The notes under the pieces were generated by a model. It made no database searches and was not told where the DNA came from. It saw nothing but the letters and a program-made list of their open reading frames with translations. 64,000 nucleotides of DNA, from assembly GCA_046296435.1 (NCBI GenBank), contig JBKBLI010000006.1, forward strand, positions 14,877 through 78,876. The letters run 5' to 3'. The stretch's first letter is position 1, and the number at the start of each line of letters is the position of its first letter. Shown one piece after another: positions 30,106 to 39,537 of this stretch. The DNA is from M3007 sp046296435 (GTDB taxonomy: Bacteria; Bacteroidota; Bacteroidia; Chitinophagales; Saprospiraceae). The position numbers were made by a program, and so were the translations under genes.

Positions 30106-32070
30106 ATGTCTGTTCGCCTTGTTTGCTTGTGGGGCGTCGGCCTTCTGGCTGCGCTCATGCCCGTGCCTGCGCTTGCGCAGCGCCCCCCTGATCCTATTGA
30201 CACGGCTATCCTGGTCTATTATACGCCTGCGGCGCCTCAAGCGCAGCGCCCCGACGCCGACAGCCTGCCCGATGCGGCGTTCAGGGTATGGGACCCCGCG
30301 CGCGCATTCTTGATCGACGACGCGCACTTAGGCAACCTCGGCTCGCCCTCGCGGCCCTTACTCTACCGCATTGCGCCGCGGTCGGGTTTTCATATAGGTA
30401 CCGAAGTGTACGAACTTTACCGGGTCGAGCCGATGAATCTGCGCTTTTACCGCTCTGCCAATACGTTCAGCGAGGTATCTTTTTTGCAAGGCCCCAACCG
30501 CAATAACGTGGTGAGTACGGCGCGGATCAGCCGCCGCTTTAGCGACGGCATCGCCTTTGCGCTGGAATTTCGGAATCTCAACCACGCTGGGCAATTCAGA
30601 TATCAAAAAAACCGGCACACTGCATTGTCCGCCGGCATACACCTGCCGTTTGGAGAGCGATACGAGGCGTTTGTGCTGTTTACCTCCAATGCTAACCGAA
30701 GCGAGGAAAACGGGGGTGTTGCAAGCGATGCCTTCATTGTCGAAGGCGGCTTGGGCGGCCCGGCCGCGGCGGCCATTCGCTTGCCGACACAGCGCGCCGA
30801 GACCCGGCACGCTCAGCGCGCATTGGACCTGATACAGTACTACCGACTGGCCGGAAAGGAAGGGCGGCGCTTGCGCATCGGACACCGCCTGCGCCGCAGC
30901 GACGAGGTGTGGAAGTTCAACGACCGCTTTGACGGCGCCGGCGCCGGCTCTGAGCGCCAAGCATTTTATCCGGATTTTTTGCTGGTGGACGACCGCGGGC
31001 TGCGTCAGTATAATCGTTTGCGCCGTTGGGACCACCAGGCCGAACTGACCACCTTCAGAACCCGCCCCGGACGCGGCGAGACGGACCGTCTCAGCGCCGG
31101 CCTGCGGCATAGTTTTTTCCAATTGGAACAGACGCCGGTCGTTTCGCGCTTCACGAATACGTTTTTGACCGGAAGACTACTCATTGCGCCCACAGAACGC
31201 CTGCGGCTGGACGTCCGCGGCGAATTGGGCATGCTGACCAATATCGGCGAGTATTTGCTCGAAGGCGAGGCAGGTTTGGGATTGGGACGGTGGGGATTCC
31301 TGCGCGCCGGTCTGATCAGTAGGCGGTATCCGCCGGGCCAACTGGCGCAAAGTTTGTGGGTCAGCAATCGCCAGATATGGACCAACAACTTTGCCAAGCC
31401 TGTCGAAAGTGCCCTGTGGGCCTCGCTTGCACTCCCCAGACCCTTCACCGAAATCGCCGCCCGCAGCTTGTTGCTCAACAACTTCATCTATTTCGACCAG
31501 CAAGGACGGCCGCAGCAATTGGGCGCTCCGATACAGATACAACAGTTGAGCCTGCAAAATCGGCTCCGTATCGGCGCGATTTGTTGGGACAACACCATCG
31601 CGCTGCAGCGTCTGAATCGCAGCGACGTGCTCCGACTGCCGACCTGGTTCTACAAAGGGAGCGTCTATTATTCCGGCAAAATATTCAAGCGGCGTCTGTT
31701 GCTCGAAAGCGGCCTGGACTTCCGCATCCACGCAGCGTTCACGCCCGACGCCTGGCAGCCTGTGATTGGGCAGTTTCAACTTCAGGATACCTTCCGGCAA
31801 ACGCCCTTCCCTTGGGCCGATGTGTTTGCTGCCATCAAGGTGCAGAGTTTCCGTCTTTTCGTCCGTTACGAAAACCTTTACAATATCGTCCGCGCCGACG
31901 CTGTGTACTACAATACAGCGTGGCATCCGCAGAATTTTCAAAGTATCCGCATCGGGATCAACTGGCGCTTTTTGGATCCGAGCGAGCGCCCTGACGGGGC
32001 CGACGGCGCTGCGCCGCCGCCTGCCGGCCCCGACGGTACGAGACCGCCGCCGGGTGTTTTCAGGCGTTGA
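30106..32070 (+). CDS. Putative outer-membrane porin (Porin_10-type)
   Basis: A 654-residue exported beta-barrel. The signal peptide MSVRLVCLWGVGLLAALMPV ends in P-A-L-A-Q. The mature part begins with a variable region and then LGNLGSPSRPLLYRIAPRSG, which together with VSFLQGPNRNN and LEFRNLNHAGQF matches the Bacteroidota putative porin family. Long alternating beta-strands follow, ending with a proline/glycine-rich tail (~630-654) after the last strand. That tail is unusual, since barrels normally end with an aromatic residue. An in-frame ATG at 30067 would add 13 residues; the signal peptide favours 30106. Confidence 0.85.
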   Translation: MSVRLVCLWGVGLLAALMPVPALAQRPPDPIDTAILVYYTPAAPQAQRPDADSLPDAAFRVWDPARAFLIDDAHLGNLGSPSRPLLYRIAPRSGFHIGTEVYELYRVEPMNLRFYRSANTFSEVSFLQGPNRNNVVSTARISRRFSDGIAFALEFRNLNHAGQFRYQKNRHTALSAGIHLPFGERYEAFVLFTSNANRSEENGGVASDAFIVEGGLGGPAAAAIRLPTQRAETRHAQRALDLIQYYRLAGKEGRRLRIGHRLRRSDEVWKFNDRFDGAGAGSERQAFYPDFLLVDDRGLRQYNRLRRWDHQAELTTFRTRPGRGETDRLSAGLRHSFFQLEQTPVVSRFTNTFLTGRLLIAPTERLRLDVRGELGMLTNIGEYLLEGEAGLGLGRWGFLRAGLISRRYPPGQLAQSLWVSNRQIWTNNFAKPVESALWASLALPRPFTEIAARSLLLNNFIYFDQQGRPQQLGAPIQIQQLSLQNRLRIGAICWDNTIALQRLNRSDVLRLPTWFYKGSVYYSGKIFKRRLLLESGLDFRIHAAFTPDAWQPVIGQFQLQDTFRQTPFPWADVFAAIKVQSFRLFVRYENLYNIVRADAVYYNTAWHPQNFQSIRIGINWRFLDPSERPDGADGAAPPPAGPDGTRPPPGVFRR

Positions 32071-32371
32071 AGACGCAAGGTATGGGCCGCTTATTGCGCC
32101 ATACAACAGACGCTCCCTGCTTGCGGGGCGCTCATCAGGCGGTAGCCGCAACTCCGCGCGAGGCCTTGCTCCCGATCCAGTGGCCGCGCCCGACCTGTGG
32201 GGAGCGTTTGGCTTCATGCTGCCACGCTCAAGTGTTTTTTGAATAAAAGCAAAAGGTCGTTCGCTTTTTTTTTAAAAAAATGCTCCCGTTTTCTGCGCGG
32301 TTCGTACCTTCGCATCGCGGCGATGATCCCCCTTAGTCCCGCTGTCCTTTTCACTTCACAAATTAACCAAA
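32071..32371. other. Spacer upstream of the anchor-L T9SS gene
   Basis: No gene is visible. It contains a T9/A7 palindromic tract (32265-32280) and TACCTTCG at 32305-32312, one mismatch to TAnnTTTG, which probably drives the T9SS gene with a ~55-base leader. Confidence 0.5.
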
Positions 32372-35300
32372 ATGTACAAACAACCAGCCCTTATTCTGTT
32401 AAAAACCATCCTCGTCCTCCAAACTTTACTTGCACAATCTCCCCAGCCCCTGGAGGCGCGATTTGAAGCGCCGGGCCTTCGCGTACCCCTCGAACTGCCG
32501 TCGGGTCGCAGTGAGGTGTGGGTCTTGGATCTGATTCCGGAGCGAACGTACGACTTTGTGGCCGTGCCGCGCACCGCCGATCAGAATCTGGCGATTCGCG
32601 TGCGGGTATCCGACGCGCTTGCCGAGTCCGAATCGCGGTTGATGTCGCGCCCCGATCGGCCCAACATGTGCCGCCTCAAGGCCTCAGGCGAAAAGATCGC
32701 CCTCGTTCTCGAGTCTGCCGCCGACGGGCGCGAGCCGATCTACCTGTCTATCAATTGTTTGGATTGTCCGCGCGAAGCGGAGTGGATCGACCGTTTCAAA
32801 GATCAGGCGGAAGTCAACCTCAGCGTGACGCCTGGAGTCAGCGCGCAGTCGCTGATCCGCAATACGCTGGTCGGCGGCGACTGCTTTGATGTGAGCAACA
32901 TTACTTTCACGGGCAATATCAATTCGCGCGGAACATTCAGCAATGGCCAGGCTTCGATCAAACTCGCCCAAGGGATGACGCTCGCCACCGGAAACGTAGC
33001 CGGGCTGCCCGGTCCCAACAATGCAGGAGATTGGAGCGGCGGCTTCGGCGTCAACTCGCCCGATGATCCCGATTTGGCCAAATTGACCAGCGGCAATCAG
33101 TTCGATGTTTCGACCATTACTTTCCAATTCACGCCCACGGCGCCTGTTGTGAATTTCGATTTTGTGTTCGGCTCCGACGAGTACTGCGAGTACGCAGGCA
33201 GCTCATTCAACGATGTATTTGGCTTCTTCATTTCCGGGCCGGGCATCAACGGCACGAAGAACATCGCGCTCCTGCCCAACGGCGCTCCGGTCGCTATCAA
33301 CAACGTCAACCACCTGCAAAATCAACAGTTTTACGTCAACAACAACAATTTTCTGTTTGGCGGTTGCTTCGGCTACGGGCAGGCTGCGCCCAACTTCTGC
33401 CAGTTGGATGGCTGGACCAAAGTGCTAAAAGCGACTGTTAACCTGATCCCCTGCGAGACTTACACGCTGAAGTTGGCGATTGCCGATATCAACGACGCGC
33501 TGTACGGATCGGCTGTTTTCCTGCGCGCCAACTCTTTCGAAGCGGGAGAGGGCGCCAAGGCGGAAGTGGTCTATCCGTACGGACTGGACCATGCGCCCGA
33601 AGGTTGCGGCACGCCTGAGTTGCGCTTCAGCAGGGCCGGCGACGCAAGCAGTCCGCTTTGGGTGTATTTTGATATCGGCGGCTCTGCAACGCCCGGCGTC
33701 GATTACGCCGCATTCCCTGATTCTATATTTTTCCCGGCGGGGGTCAAAGAGGTCTCTTTGCCTATCGCCATATTCGACGACGGGATTGCCGAGGGCGAAG
33801 AGCATATCGTCGTTTCGTTAGCTACCTCTTGCTCATGCGAACAACAGCAGGTAACCCTGCGCATACGCGACAAGGAAAAAATCCAGGCCGCGCTTCAGGA
33901 TGTGAGCTACTGCGGCCCGGATGTGCTGACGCTGACGCCGACAGTAAGCGGGGGGATAGCGCCCTTTACCTACATTTGGAGCAACGGATCCGGCGAGCAA
34001 GCGCTGCAAATCAACGTCCCGGCGGTCGGGACCTATCAGGTTACCGTGACAGATGCGTGCGGCGATAGCGATGTGGCGGCGGCTTCGGTGCAGGCAACGG
34101 CGGCGCCCACGGCGACGCTCCTTGGCGGGGACGCAGCCCTGTGTGTGAGCGCGGGCGAAACCGCTGCCGTAAGCGTAGTCATAGAGGGCCTGGCCCCATG
34201 GGTGTTGACCCTCGACGGGCCGGACGGGTCTTTGGTCGATACGACGGACGTATCCCCTTATGTATTCGAAACCGATAAGCCCGGCGTCTATGCGCTCGTT
34301 GGCGTATTGTCCTTGGCGGGCCAGTGTCCGGGCGAAGCAAGCGGCAGCGTCCTGGTAGCTCCGGCTATCGAAGGCCTTGCGCTCAGCGCCCAGAACCCCT
34401 CTTGTCAGGGTCTGAGCGACGGCGCGATCGATGTGCAGATCGCCGGCGGCGTCAACCCCTATGTGCTCGACGTGTCGTCTGGCGGCCAAAGCGTCGCCCT
34501 CACGCAACTCGGAGCGGGCCTGTATGTCGTTGCGGTAATGGATGAGAATGGTTGTTCGGCCACAGACAGTATCGCACTGAACGAGCCGCCGGCCTTGGTT
34601 GCGGCGGTCGCCGCTCCGGCCCAAATCAACTGTATCGATAAAGAAGCGTCGCCGGATCTGAGCGTCGAAGGGGGCATCCCCGGCTACGCTTACTCGTGGA
34701 GCCACGGATTCGGCAATGCGCCCAACCCCGTGTTCGACGCCGCAGGCGAATACGGCGTCACTGTGACCGACCAGAACGGTTGCACCGCTACGGCTGTTTT
34801 TGTCGTGACGGCCGATTTGGAAGCGCCAGAGGTCGGCATTGCTGCGCCCCCGGCGCTAAGCTGCGCGCAACTCCATATCCTGATTGACGGTTCTGCGTCG
34901 TCGCAAGGGCCTGCATACGCCTACCAGTGGACCGGCCCGGGAATTGTGGGGCAGAGCGACGGGGCGCTTGTCGCCGTCAATGCGCCGGGCAGCTATACCC
35001 TAGAGGTACGCGACGCGACCAACGGCTGCACGGCCACAGGCGCAGTGGACGTCGCGCAAGACATATCCGCCCCCGAGGCCCAAGCCTCTTCGCCGGGTAG
35101 TCTGAGCGTAGATCAGCCTGTACTGACCTTAAGCGCTGCCGGCTCCTCTTCCGGGCCAGAGTTTGAATACATGTGGAGCAGCGCCGACGGCAATTTTGTC
35201 TGCTGCCAAAACACAGCCTCGCCTCAGGTAGATCAACCCGGAACATACACCCTTACGGTGACCAATACGCTCAACGGCTGTACGGCCGGCGCTTCGGTCC

Positions 35301-36073
35301 TCGTCCAGCAGGATGCAGCCGAACCCTGCGACGTCAAGACTTTTGGCTGCCTGACCTACGAGTTGCTGGCCATATTCATCAACGCCAAAAACGAGCGTAC
35401 CTACCGCATGCGGGTCACCAACAACTGTCCCGAACCAATGATCCACGTGCTGTTTCAACTGCCCAATGGCGTGACGGCTCGCGCTCCGCTGACCAATGCA
35501 GTCTATACCGCTCCCGGCGGGCGTACTTACGAAGTGCGCAACCCCAATTTTTCGCCTTATCGCTCCATCCGATTCAAATCGCTGAGCGACAGCATAAGCA
35601 ACGGCGCTTCAGAGATCTTCCAATACACCTTACCGCCGCAGGCCATACCGGCTTACATTCAAGCTACGGCAAGGCTGAAGCCGGCTACCTTCTATTCGGC
35701 TTATCTGAATACTTTCTTTTGCGACCCCATCCCCGAAGCTTTTGCCGGCGAAGGAGTAGAAATACTGATCGACCCTGCGGAAGCTATCGCCCTTCGCAAG
35801 GCGCTCCCGACGGCGGACGCGGGCCAAGGAATAAGGGTATGGCCAAACCCCGCAGGCGATCATTGCTATATCGAAGCGCCCGCGGGTCAGGATGTCCAGT
35901 TGCGCATCAGCGACATGAATGGCAGGCTATTGCACACGAAGCGTTGGTCCGCCGCCGGACAGCCCGAACTGCTGCGCCTTGAGGGCATAGTCAGAGAGGC
36001 AGGATGTTATATCTTTAGTTTCCTACGCGAGGGCGAAGCGCCGACGCATGTGCGCCTAATGGTCGGGAATTGA
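32372..36073 (+). CDS. Choice-of-anchor L domain T9SS-secreted surface protein
   Basis: A 1233-residue exported protein. It has an N-terminal signal segment (~1-24), then a choice-of-anchor L domain (~150-345: NTLVGGDCFDVSNITFTG, FDFVFGSDEYCEYAGSSFND, VFGFFISGPGINGTKNIALL). A Calx-beta-like domain follows (~355-440), then about six Ig/SprB-type repeats (~445-985) with YIWSNGSG and YSWSHGFG motifs, a conserved DUF11-like segment (~1000-1100) and a type A sorting domain (~1150-1233, IRVWPNPAGDH). SprB-type repeats occur in gliding adhesins, so a surface adhesin or mobile filament is plausible. No gliding genes are in the window. A strong terminator follows. Confidence 0.87.
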   Translation: MYKQPALILLKTILVLQTLLAQSPQPLEARFEAPGLRVPLELPSGRSEVWVLDLIPERTYDFVAVPRTADQNLAIRVRVSDALAESESRLMSRPDRPNMCRLKASGEKIALVLESAADGREPIYLSINCLDCPREAEWIDRFKDQAEVNLSVTPGVSAQSLIRNTLVGGDCFDVSNITFTGNINSRGTFSNGQASIKLAQGMTLATGNVAGLPGPNNAGDWSGGFGVNSPDDPDLAKLTSGNQFDVSTITFQFTPTAPVVNFDFVFGSDEYCEYAGSSFNDVFGFFISGPGINGTKNIALLPNGAPVAINNVNHLQNQQFYVNNNNFLFGGCFGYGQAAPNFCQLDGWTKVLKATVNLIPCETYTLKLAIADINDALYGSAVFLRANSFEAGEGAKAEVVYPYGLDHAPEGCGTPELRFSRAGDASSPLWVYFDIGGSATPGVDYAAFPDSIFFPAGVKEVSLPIAIFDDGIAEGEEHIVVSLATSCSCEQQQVTLRIRDKEKIQAALQDVSYCGPDVLTLTPTVSGGIAPFTYIWSNGSGEQALQINVPAVGTYQVTVTDACGDSDVAAASVQATAAPTATLLGGDAALCVSAGETAAVSVVIEGLAPWVLTLDGPDGSLVDTTDVSPYVFETDKPGVYALVGVLSLAGQCPGEASGSVLVAPAIEGLALSAQNPSCQGLSDGAIDVQIAGGVNPYVLDVSSGGQSVALTQLGAGLYVVAVMDENGCSATDSIALNEPPALVAAVAAPAQINCIDKEASPDLSVEGGIPGYAYSWSHGFGNAPNPVFDAAGEYGVTVTDQNGCTATAVFVVTADLEAPEVGIAAPPALSCAQLHILIDGSASSQGPAYAYQWTGPGIVGQSDGALVAVNAPGSYTLEVRDATNGCTATGAVDVAQDISAPEAQASSPGSLSVDQPVLTLSAAGSSSGPEFEYMWSSADGNFVCCQNTASPQVDQPGTYTLTVTNTLNGCTAGASVLVQQDAAEPCDVKTFGCLTYELLAIFINAKNERTYRMRVTNNCPEPMIHVLFQLPNGVTARAPLTNAVYTAPGGRTYEVRNPNFSPYRSIRFKSLSDSISNGASEIFQYTLPPQAIPAYIQATARLKPATFYSAYLNTFFCDPIPEAFAGEGVEILIDPAEAIALRKALPTADAGQGIRVWPNPAGDHCYIEAPAGQDVQLRISDMNGRLLHTKRWSAAGQPELLRLEGIVREAGCYIFSFLREGEAPTHVRLMVGN

Positions 36074-36090
36074 TACCAAGGCGATAATAC

Positions 36091-36130
36091 GACCGTTCCG
36101 AGCCTGTCGGTTTCGGAACGGTCTTTTTTT
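36091..36130 (+). terminator. Intrinsic terminator of the anchor-L gene
   Basis: An 11-base perfect stem (GACCGTTCCGA at 36091-36101, complement at 36113-36123) is followed directly by T7, 18 bases after the stop codon. Confidence 0.88.
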
Positions 36131-36148
36131 GTAAAAAAACAACGGCGC
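36123..36148 (+). repeat. T-tract/A-tract dyad, copy 3
   Basis: C, T7, GT, A7, then CAACGGCGC. The T-tract doubles as the U-tail of the preceding terminator. Confidence 0.6.
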
Positions 36149-36407
36149 TTCGGAACTGTATAAAGCAGTCGTCCCGGTATGCCGCAAAGGCCGATGCGCC
36201 TTGATGAGGCATACGTCCTTAGCCTATGCAGGTCCCGTAGAGGCGCGCGCACCGCTTATTTTGACTATATAGGGCGCCGTTGTTGTGAGCATGGCGTACT
36301 TTTGCGCCGAGCGTTCGGTCGTTTGCGTCGGCGAAGCCCTTTTGGGCGCGCAAATTGAAGATCATCCGCCCTTGCCAAGTTCGCATCGCTCGTCTATGCC
36401 TCACGCC

Positions 36408-36430
36408 CTTTTTTTCCAAAAAATACACCC
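36408..36430 (+). repeat. T-tract/A-tract dyad, copy 4
   Basis: GCCC then T7, CC, A6, TACACCC. It lies 35 bases upstream of the ACMSD promoter element. Confidence 0.6.
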
Positions 36431-36464
36431 GTCGTTGCAGGCGAGACCGGCGCGGCACACCCGG

Positions 36465-36472
36465 TACCTTTG
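36465..36472 (+). promoter_or_regulatory. -7 promoter element of the ACMSD gene
   Basis: TACCTTTG, a full match, 30 bases upstream of the ATG at 36503. It rules out the GTG/ATG frame starts near 36470. Confidence 0.68.
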
Positions 36473-36502
36473 CGCGGCGCTCAAAGCAAAAGAAAAAAAG
36501 CC

Positions 36503-37507
36503 ATGCGTCTGAAGTTAGATATGCACACCCATATCCTGCCCGAAAAGCTCCCCAATTTTGCGGAGCGATTCGGGTACGGCGATTTTATTCATCTTGCGCC
36601 CAGCGAACGCCCAGGATTTGCTCGGATGATGAAGGGCGACGTTTTTTTTCGGGAGATTGGCGCTAACTGTTGGGATCCTGAGTTGCGCATCCGCGAGTAC
36701 ATGAGCCGCAACTGCGCGACGCAAGTCGTTTGTACGATTCCAGTGATGTTTTCGTACTGGGCTAAACCGGCCGATTGCCTTGCGCTGTCGCAATTCCTCA
36801 ACGACCATCTGGCTGGCGTGGTGGACGACTTCCCCGACCACTACGAGGCGCTCGGCACGATCCCCATGCAGGATACCGACCTGGCGATACGGGAGTTGGA
36901 GCGGCTCCAATCGCTCAACTTCCCGGGTATTCAGATCGGCTCCAACGTCAACCAAAAGAACCTCAGCGAGCCGGAGTTTTTCCCTATATTTGAGGCTTGT
37001 CAGGAGCTGAACCTGGCGGTGCTGATCCATCCCTGGGAGATGATGGGCGAGGCGCACATGCAAAAATACTGGCTGCCCTGGTTGGTCGGTATGCCTGCCG
37101 AGACAGCTCGCGCCGCCGCTTCGCTGATTTTTGGAGGCGTGTTGGAGCGGCTGCCCCGCTTGCGTGTGTGTTTTGCGCATGCGGGCGGCTCGCTGATTCC
37201 GACGATAGGGCGTTTGGAGCATGGCTTCAACTGTCGCCCGGATTTGGTGGCTGTGGACAACCCTGTGCCTCCGCGCGCTTATCTCGGTCGGTTTTGGATA
37301 GACTCGGTCACGCACGACGCGCAGTTGCTGCGCTACGTGCTGGAGGTAGCCGGCGAGGACAAGGTATGCTTCGGCACGGATTATCCTTTCCCCTTGGGCG
37401 ACTTAGAGATTGGGGCATTCATCGAGCAGATGGGCCTTGCCCCCGAGACGCTGGACAAATTGTTCTACCGCAACGCCATTGCCTGGCTGCACGGCCATGA
37501 AGCCTAA
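36503..37507 (+). CDS. 2-amino-3-carboxymuconate-6-semialdehyde decarboxylase (ACMSD)
   Basis: A 334-residue amidohydrolase-superfamily decarboxylase of the kynurenine route. It diverts aminocarboxymuconate semialdehyde away from quinolinate/NAD synthesis towards 2-aminomuconate. The match to the ACMSD family is extensive: HTHILPEK with metal ligands H8 and H10, RFGYGDF, ENCWDPE-like ANCWDPELRIREYM, VPVMFSYWAKP-like IPVMFSYWAKP, FPGIQIGSNVN, HPWEMMGEAHMQKYWLPWLV, FAHAGGSLIPTIGRLEHGF and FGTDYPFPLGDLE. Another kynurenine enzyme, tryptophan dioxygenase, is encoded at 47391. Convergent with thiL, only six bases apart. Confidence 0.93.
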   Translation: MRLKLDMHTHILPEKLPNFAERFGYGDFIHLAPSERPGFARMMKGDVFFREIGANCWDPELRIREYMSRNCATQVVCTIPVMFSYWAKPADCLALSQFLNDHLAGVVDDFPDHYEALGTIPMQDTDLAIRELERLQSLNFPGIQIGSNVNQKNLSEPEFFPIFEACQELNLAVLIHPWEMMGEAHMQKYWLPWLVGMPAETARAAASLIFGGVLERLPRLRVCFAHAGGSLIPTIGRLEHGFNCRPDLVAVDNPVPPRAYLGRFWIDSVTHDAQLLRYVLEVAGEDKVCFGTDYPFPLGDLEIGAFIEQMGLAPETLDKLFYRNAIAWLHGHEA

Positions 37508-37513
37508 GTTGGC

Positions 37514-38539
37514 TCAGAAGTGTTTCCAACCTTGCGCCTTGATCGGGTGTAGCCGTCCGCCTTTGGTATTGAGCAAGACGCCGTCGCGGGCTTCGGTGAT
37601 TTCGCCGGCGATGTAAATGTCGGGCAAGAGCCGCACCTTGTCGGTGTCTTTGGGGTCGATGGTGAAGAGCAACTCGTAATCCTCGCCGCCGCTGAGCGCG
37701 CAGGTGATGGGGTCGAGTTTGAATTTGAGGGCCATCAGTTGGGTGTCGTTGTGGATGGGCACCCCGCTTTCTTCGATGAGCGCGCCTACGCCGCTTTGTT
37801 TGCAGATGTGGAATATCTCTGAAGCCAGGCCGTCGGAGATGTCGATCATGGCTGTGGGTTTCAGATCGGCGCGCCTGAATATTTCGATCATTTCGCGGCG
37901 GGCTTCAGGCTTGAGTTGGCGACCGATCACATATTTCTGATCTTCGAGGTCGGGTTGCACATCCGGAGCGCTTTGCCATACCCTTTTTTCGCGTTCCAGG
38001 AGTTGCAGGCCGATGTAAGCGCCGCCCAGGTCGCCGCTGATGCAGATCAGATCGCCCACTTTGGCGCCGCTGCGATAGGTCACGCGTTCTTGTTCGCAGC
38101 GTCCGATAGCGGTGACGCTGATGGCCAGCCCTTTGGGCGACGAGGTCGTATCGCCGCCGACGAGGTCCACGTTGTAAGCCTTACAAGCTGCCTGAATGCC
38201 GGCGTATAGCTCTTCTAAGGCCTCTACCGAAAAACGGTTGGACAAGGCAATGGACACCGTGACTTGCTCGGCCATGCCGTTCATGGCGTAAATATCGCTC
38301 AAATTGACGGCTATGGCCTTGTACCCAAGATGTTTGAGCGGCGTGTAGGCCAAATCAAAATGGATGCCTTCGACCAGCATGTCCGTGCTGACCAACATAC
38401 ACATCCCCCCGCCGATATCGATGACGGCCGCGTCGTCGCCCACGCCTTTGAGGGTGCTGTGCCGCTGTGGGGCGAAGGGCGCCGTGAGACGCTCGATGAG
38501 TCCAAATTCGCCAAGTTCGTTGACGTCGGTGCGCTGCAT
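37514..38539 (-). CDS. thiL: Thiamine-monophosphate kinase
   Basis: ThiL phosphorylates TMP to the active cofactor thiamine diphosphate. The 341 residues show the AIR synthase/ThiL signatures: GDDAAVIDIGG near residue 32, STDMLVEGIHFDLAYTPLKHLGYKA, the loop NLSDIYAMNGMAEQV, DLVGGDTTSSPKGLAISVTAIG, DISDGLASEIFHI and ALSGGEDYELLFTI. The frame extends to 38620, but a promoter element at 38557-38564 and the family N-terminus favour the ATG at 38539. No other thi genes are near. It is convergent with ACMSD. Confidence 0.94.
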   Translation of the reverse strand: MQRTDVNELGEFGLIERLTAPFAPQRHSTLKGVGDDAAVIDIGGGMCMLVSTDMLVEGIHFDLAYTPLKHLGYKAIAVNLSDIYAMNGMAEQVTVSIALSNRFSVEALEELYAGIQAACKAYNVDLVGGDTTSSPKGLAISVTAIGRCEQERVTYRSGAKVGDLICISGDLGGAYIGLQLLEREKRVWQSAPDVQPDLEDQKYVIGRQLKPEARREMIEIFRRADLKPTAMIDISDGLASEIFHICKQSGVGALIEESGVPIHNDTQLMALKFKLDPITCALSGGEDYELLFTIDPKDTDKVRLLPDIYIAGEITEARDGVLLNTKGGRLHPIKAQGWKHF

Positions 38540-38556
38540 ATTTGCGATTTTGAGCG

Positions 38557-38564
38557 CAAAATTA
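38557..38564 (-). promoter_or_regulatory. -7 promoter element of thiL
   Basis: Minus strand TAATTTTG, matching TAnnTTTG, 17 bases before the ATG at 38539. This gives a very short predicted leader of about ten bases. Confidence 0.5.
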
Positions 38565-38632
38565 ACTTTTTCCAAAACTACGGAGTCTCGCCGCTTCAGA
38601 ATATAGGATGAAAGGGGCAATTAGCGGCTATA

Positions 38633-38656
38633 GGGCGTGTTTTTTCGAAAAAAAAG
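38633..38656 (-). repeat. T-tract/A-tract dyad, copy 5
   Basis: On the minus strand it reads C, T8, CG, A6, CACGCCC, preceded by CGCGCC. Of the six best copies, this is the only one read on the minus strand. Confidence 0.6.
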
Positions 38657-38805
38657 GGCGCGAGAAGGGCGCGGCGGGTTTGGCGCGCTTTGCGTGAAAA
38701 ACGACTGCGCCGATACCGATAATTTGCAGGGATTTGGCGCAAAGGGCGCAAAATATCACAGTTTGCACGCCGGATGGGAAGGGTGTAGCGCGGAGAGTAG
38801 GGGGG

Positions 38806-39537
38806 CTAATCGACTTTGGCGGGGTGTAATACCTGTTCCCAGCGGATGCCGATGAGCTCTTCGAGCAGGATTTTGGCGATGAGCAGGTCTGATTCGGCGC
38901 GGATACGCGCTTCCTGAGCCGTGTAGTAAGCGGAGGATGCCGTGGAGTAGTCCTCGAAGGTTTTTTCGTCGGTTTTGTAGAGTTGTTGGATGAGCACAAA
39001 ATTGTTGTAGGCCTCCTGTTCGACGATGGCGCGGGTCTTGACGATTTCGCGGGCAAGTTGGAAGCGGGCGTAGCGGCTCAGCGTTTCGGCGCGCAGTTCG
39101 AGTTTGCTCAGGTTGACTTTGTGTTGGGCGATGAGCACTTCCTGTTTGCCGATGTAGGTTTGGTCTTTTTGGGTAAACAGGCGGTTGAGGTTGAGGTTGA
39201 GGCCAAAATTGTATCGGGGGAAAAATACGTTGCCGAAGCTATCCACGCCGCGCAGGTTGGCTTCGTTGAGGTTGAATGTGGCTTGCACGTCGCGCATCCA
39301 CTCTTTTCGGCGGTTGCGCGATTCGGCTTCCGCTTTGCGGACTTCGGTCTGGGCGATGGCGCTTTCGGGATTGTTCATCCAAGCCAACTGCACGAGGTAT
39401 TCGCCCAGGTCGCGGGCTTTGGCGTCAATGGGCTGGACCACCATGTCGAAATCGGCGATCTGGGCGCTTGCCGCGTTGGATGCTGCGAGCGCCGACAGGA
39501 CAAGCAACAAAACTGCCGGGAAGTTAGCGTGTTTCAT
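38806..39537 (-). CDS. Half-size TolC-like outer-membrane efflux family protein
   Basis: A 243-residue exported protein with a signal peptide (~1-26, ending A-S-A-Q). A single OEP-like helical hairpin region follows (AWMNNPESAIAQTEVRKAEAES, then RYNFGLNLNLNRLF and long heptad helices to the C-terminus). Canonical TolC proteins have two such repeats and ~430 residues; this one has only one. It starts 14 bases inside the 3' end of the polymerase gene upstream, so it is translationally coupled to it and probably serves polysaccharide export or envelope assembly rather than drug efflux. The ATG at 39537 begins the signal peptide; the frame start at 39573 does not. Confidence 0.7.
   Translation of the reverse strand: MKHANFPAVLLLVLSALAASNAASAQIADFDMVVQPIDAKARDLGEYLVQLAWMNNPESAIAQTEVRKAEAESRNRRKEWMRDVQATFNLNEANLRGVDSFGNVFFPRYNFGLNLNLNRLFTQKDQTYIGKQEVLIAQHKVNLSKLELRAETLSRYARFQLAREIVKTRAIVEQEAYNNFVLIQQLYKTDEKTFEDYSTASSAYYTAQEARIRAESDLLIAKILLEELIGIRWEQVLHPAKVD

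Larger units (their letters stand above)
36131..36502. other. Spacer between the anchor-L gene and ACMSD
   Basis: No convincing gene is present. It holds dyad copy 3, a two-tier stem-loop (36177-36214), an extra promoter-like TACTTTTG at 36297-36304 without a clear product, dyad copy 4 (36408-36430) and the ACMSD promoter (36465). Confidence 0.5.
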
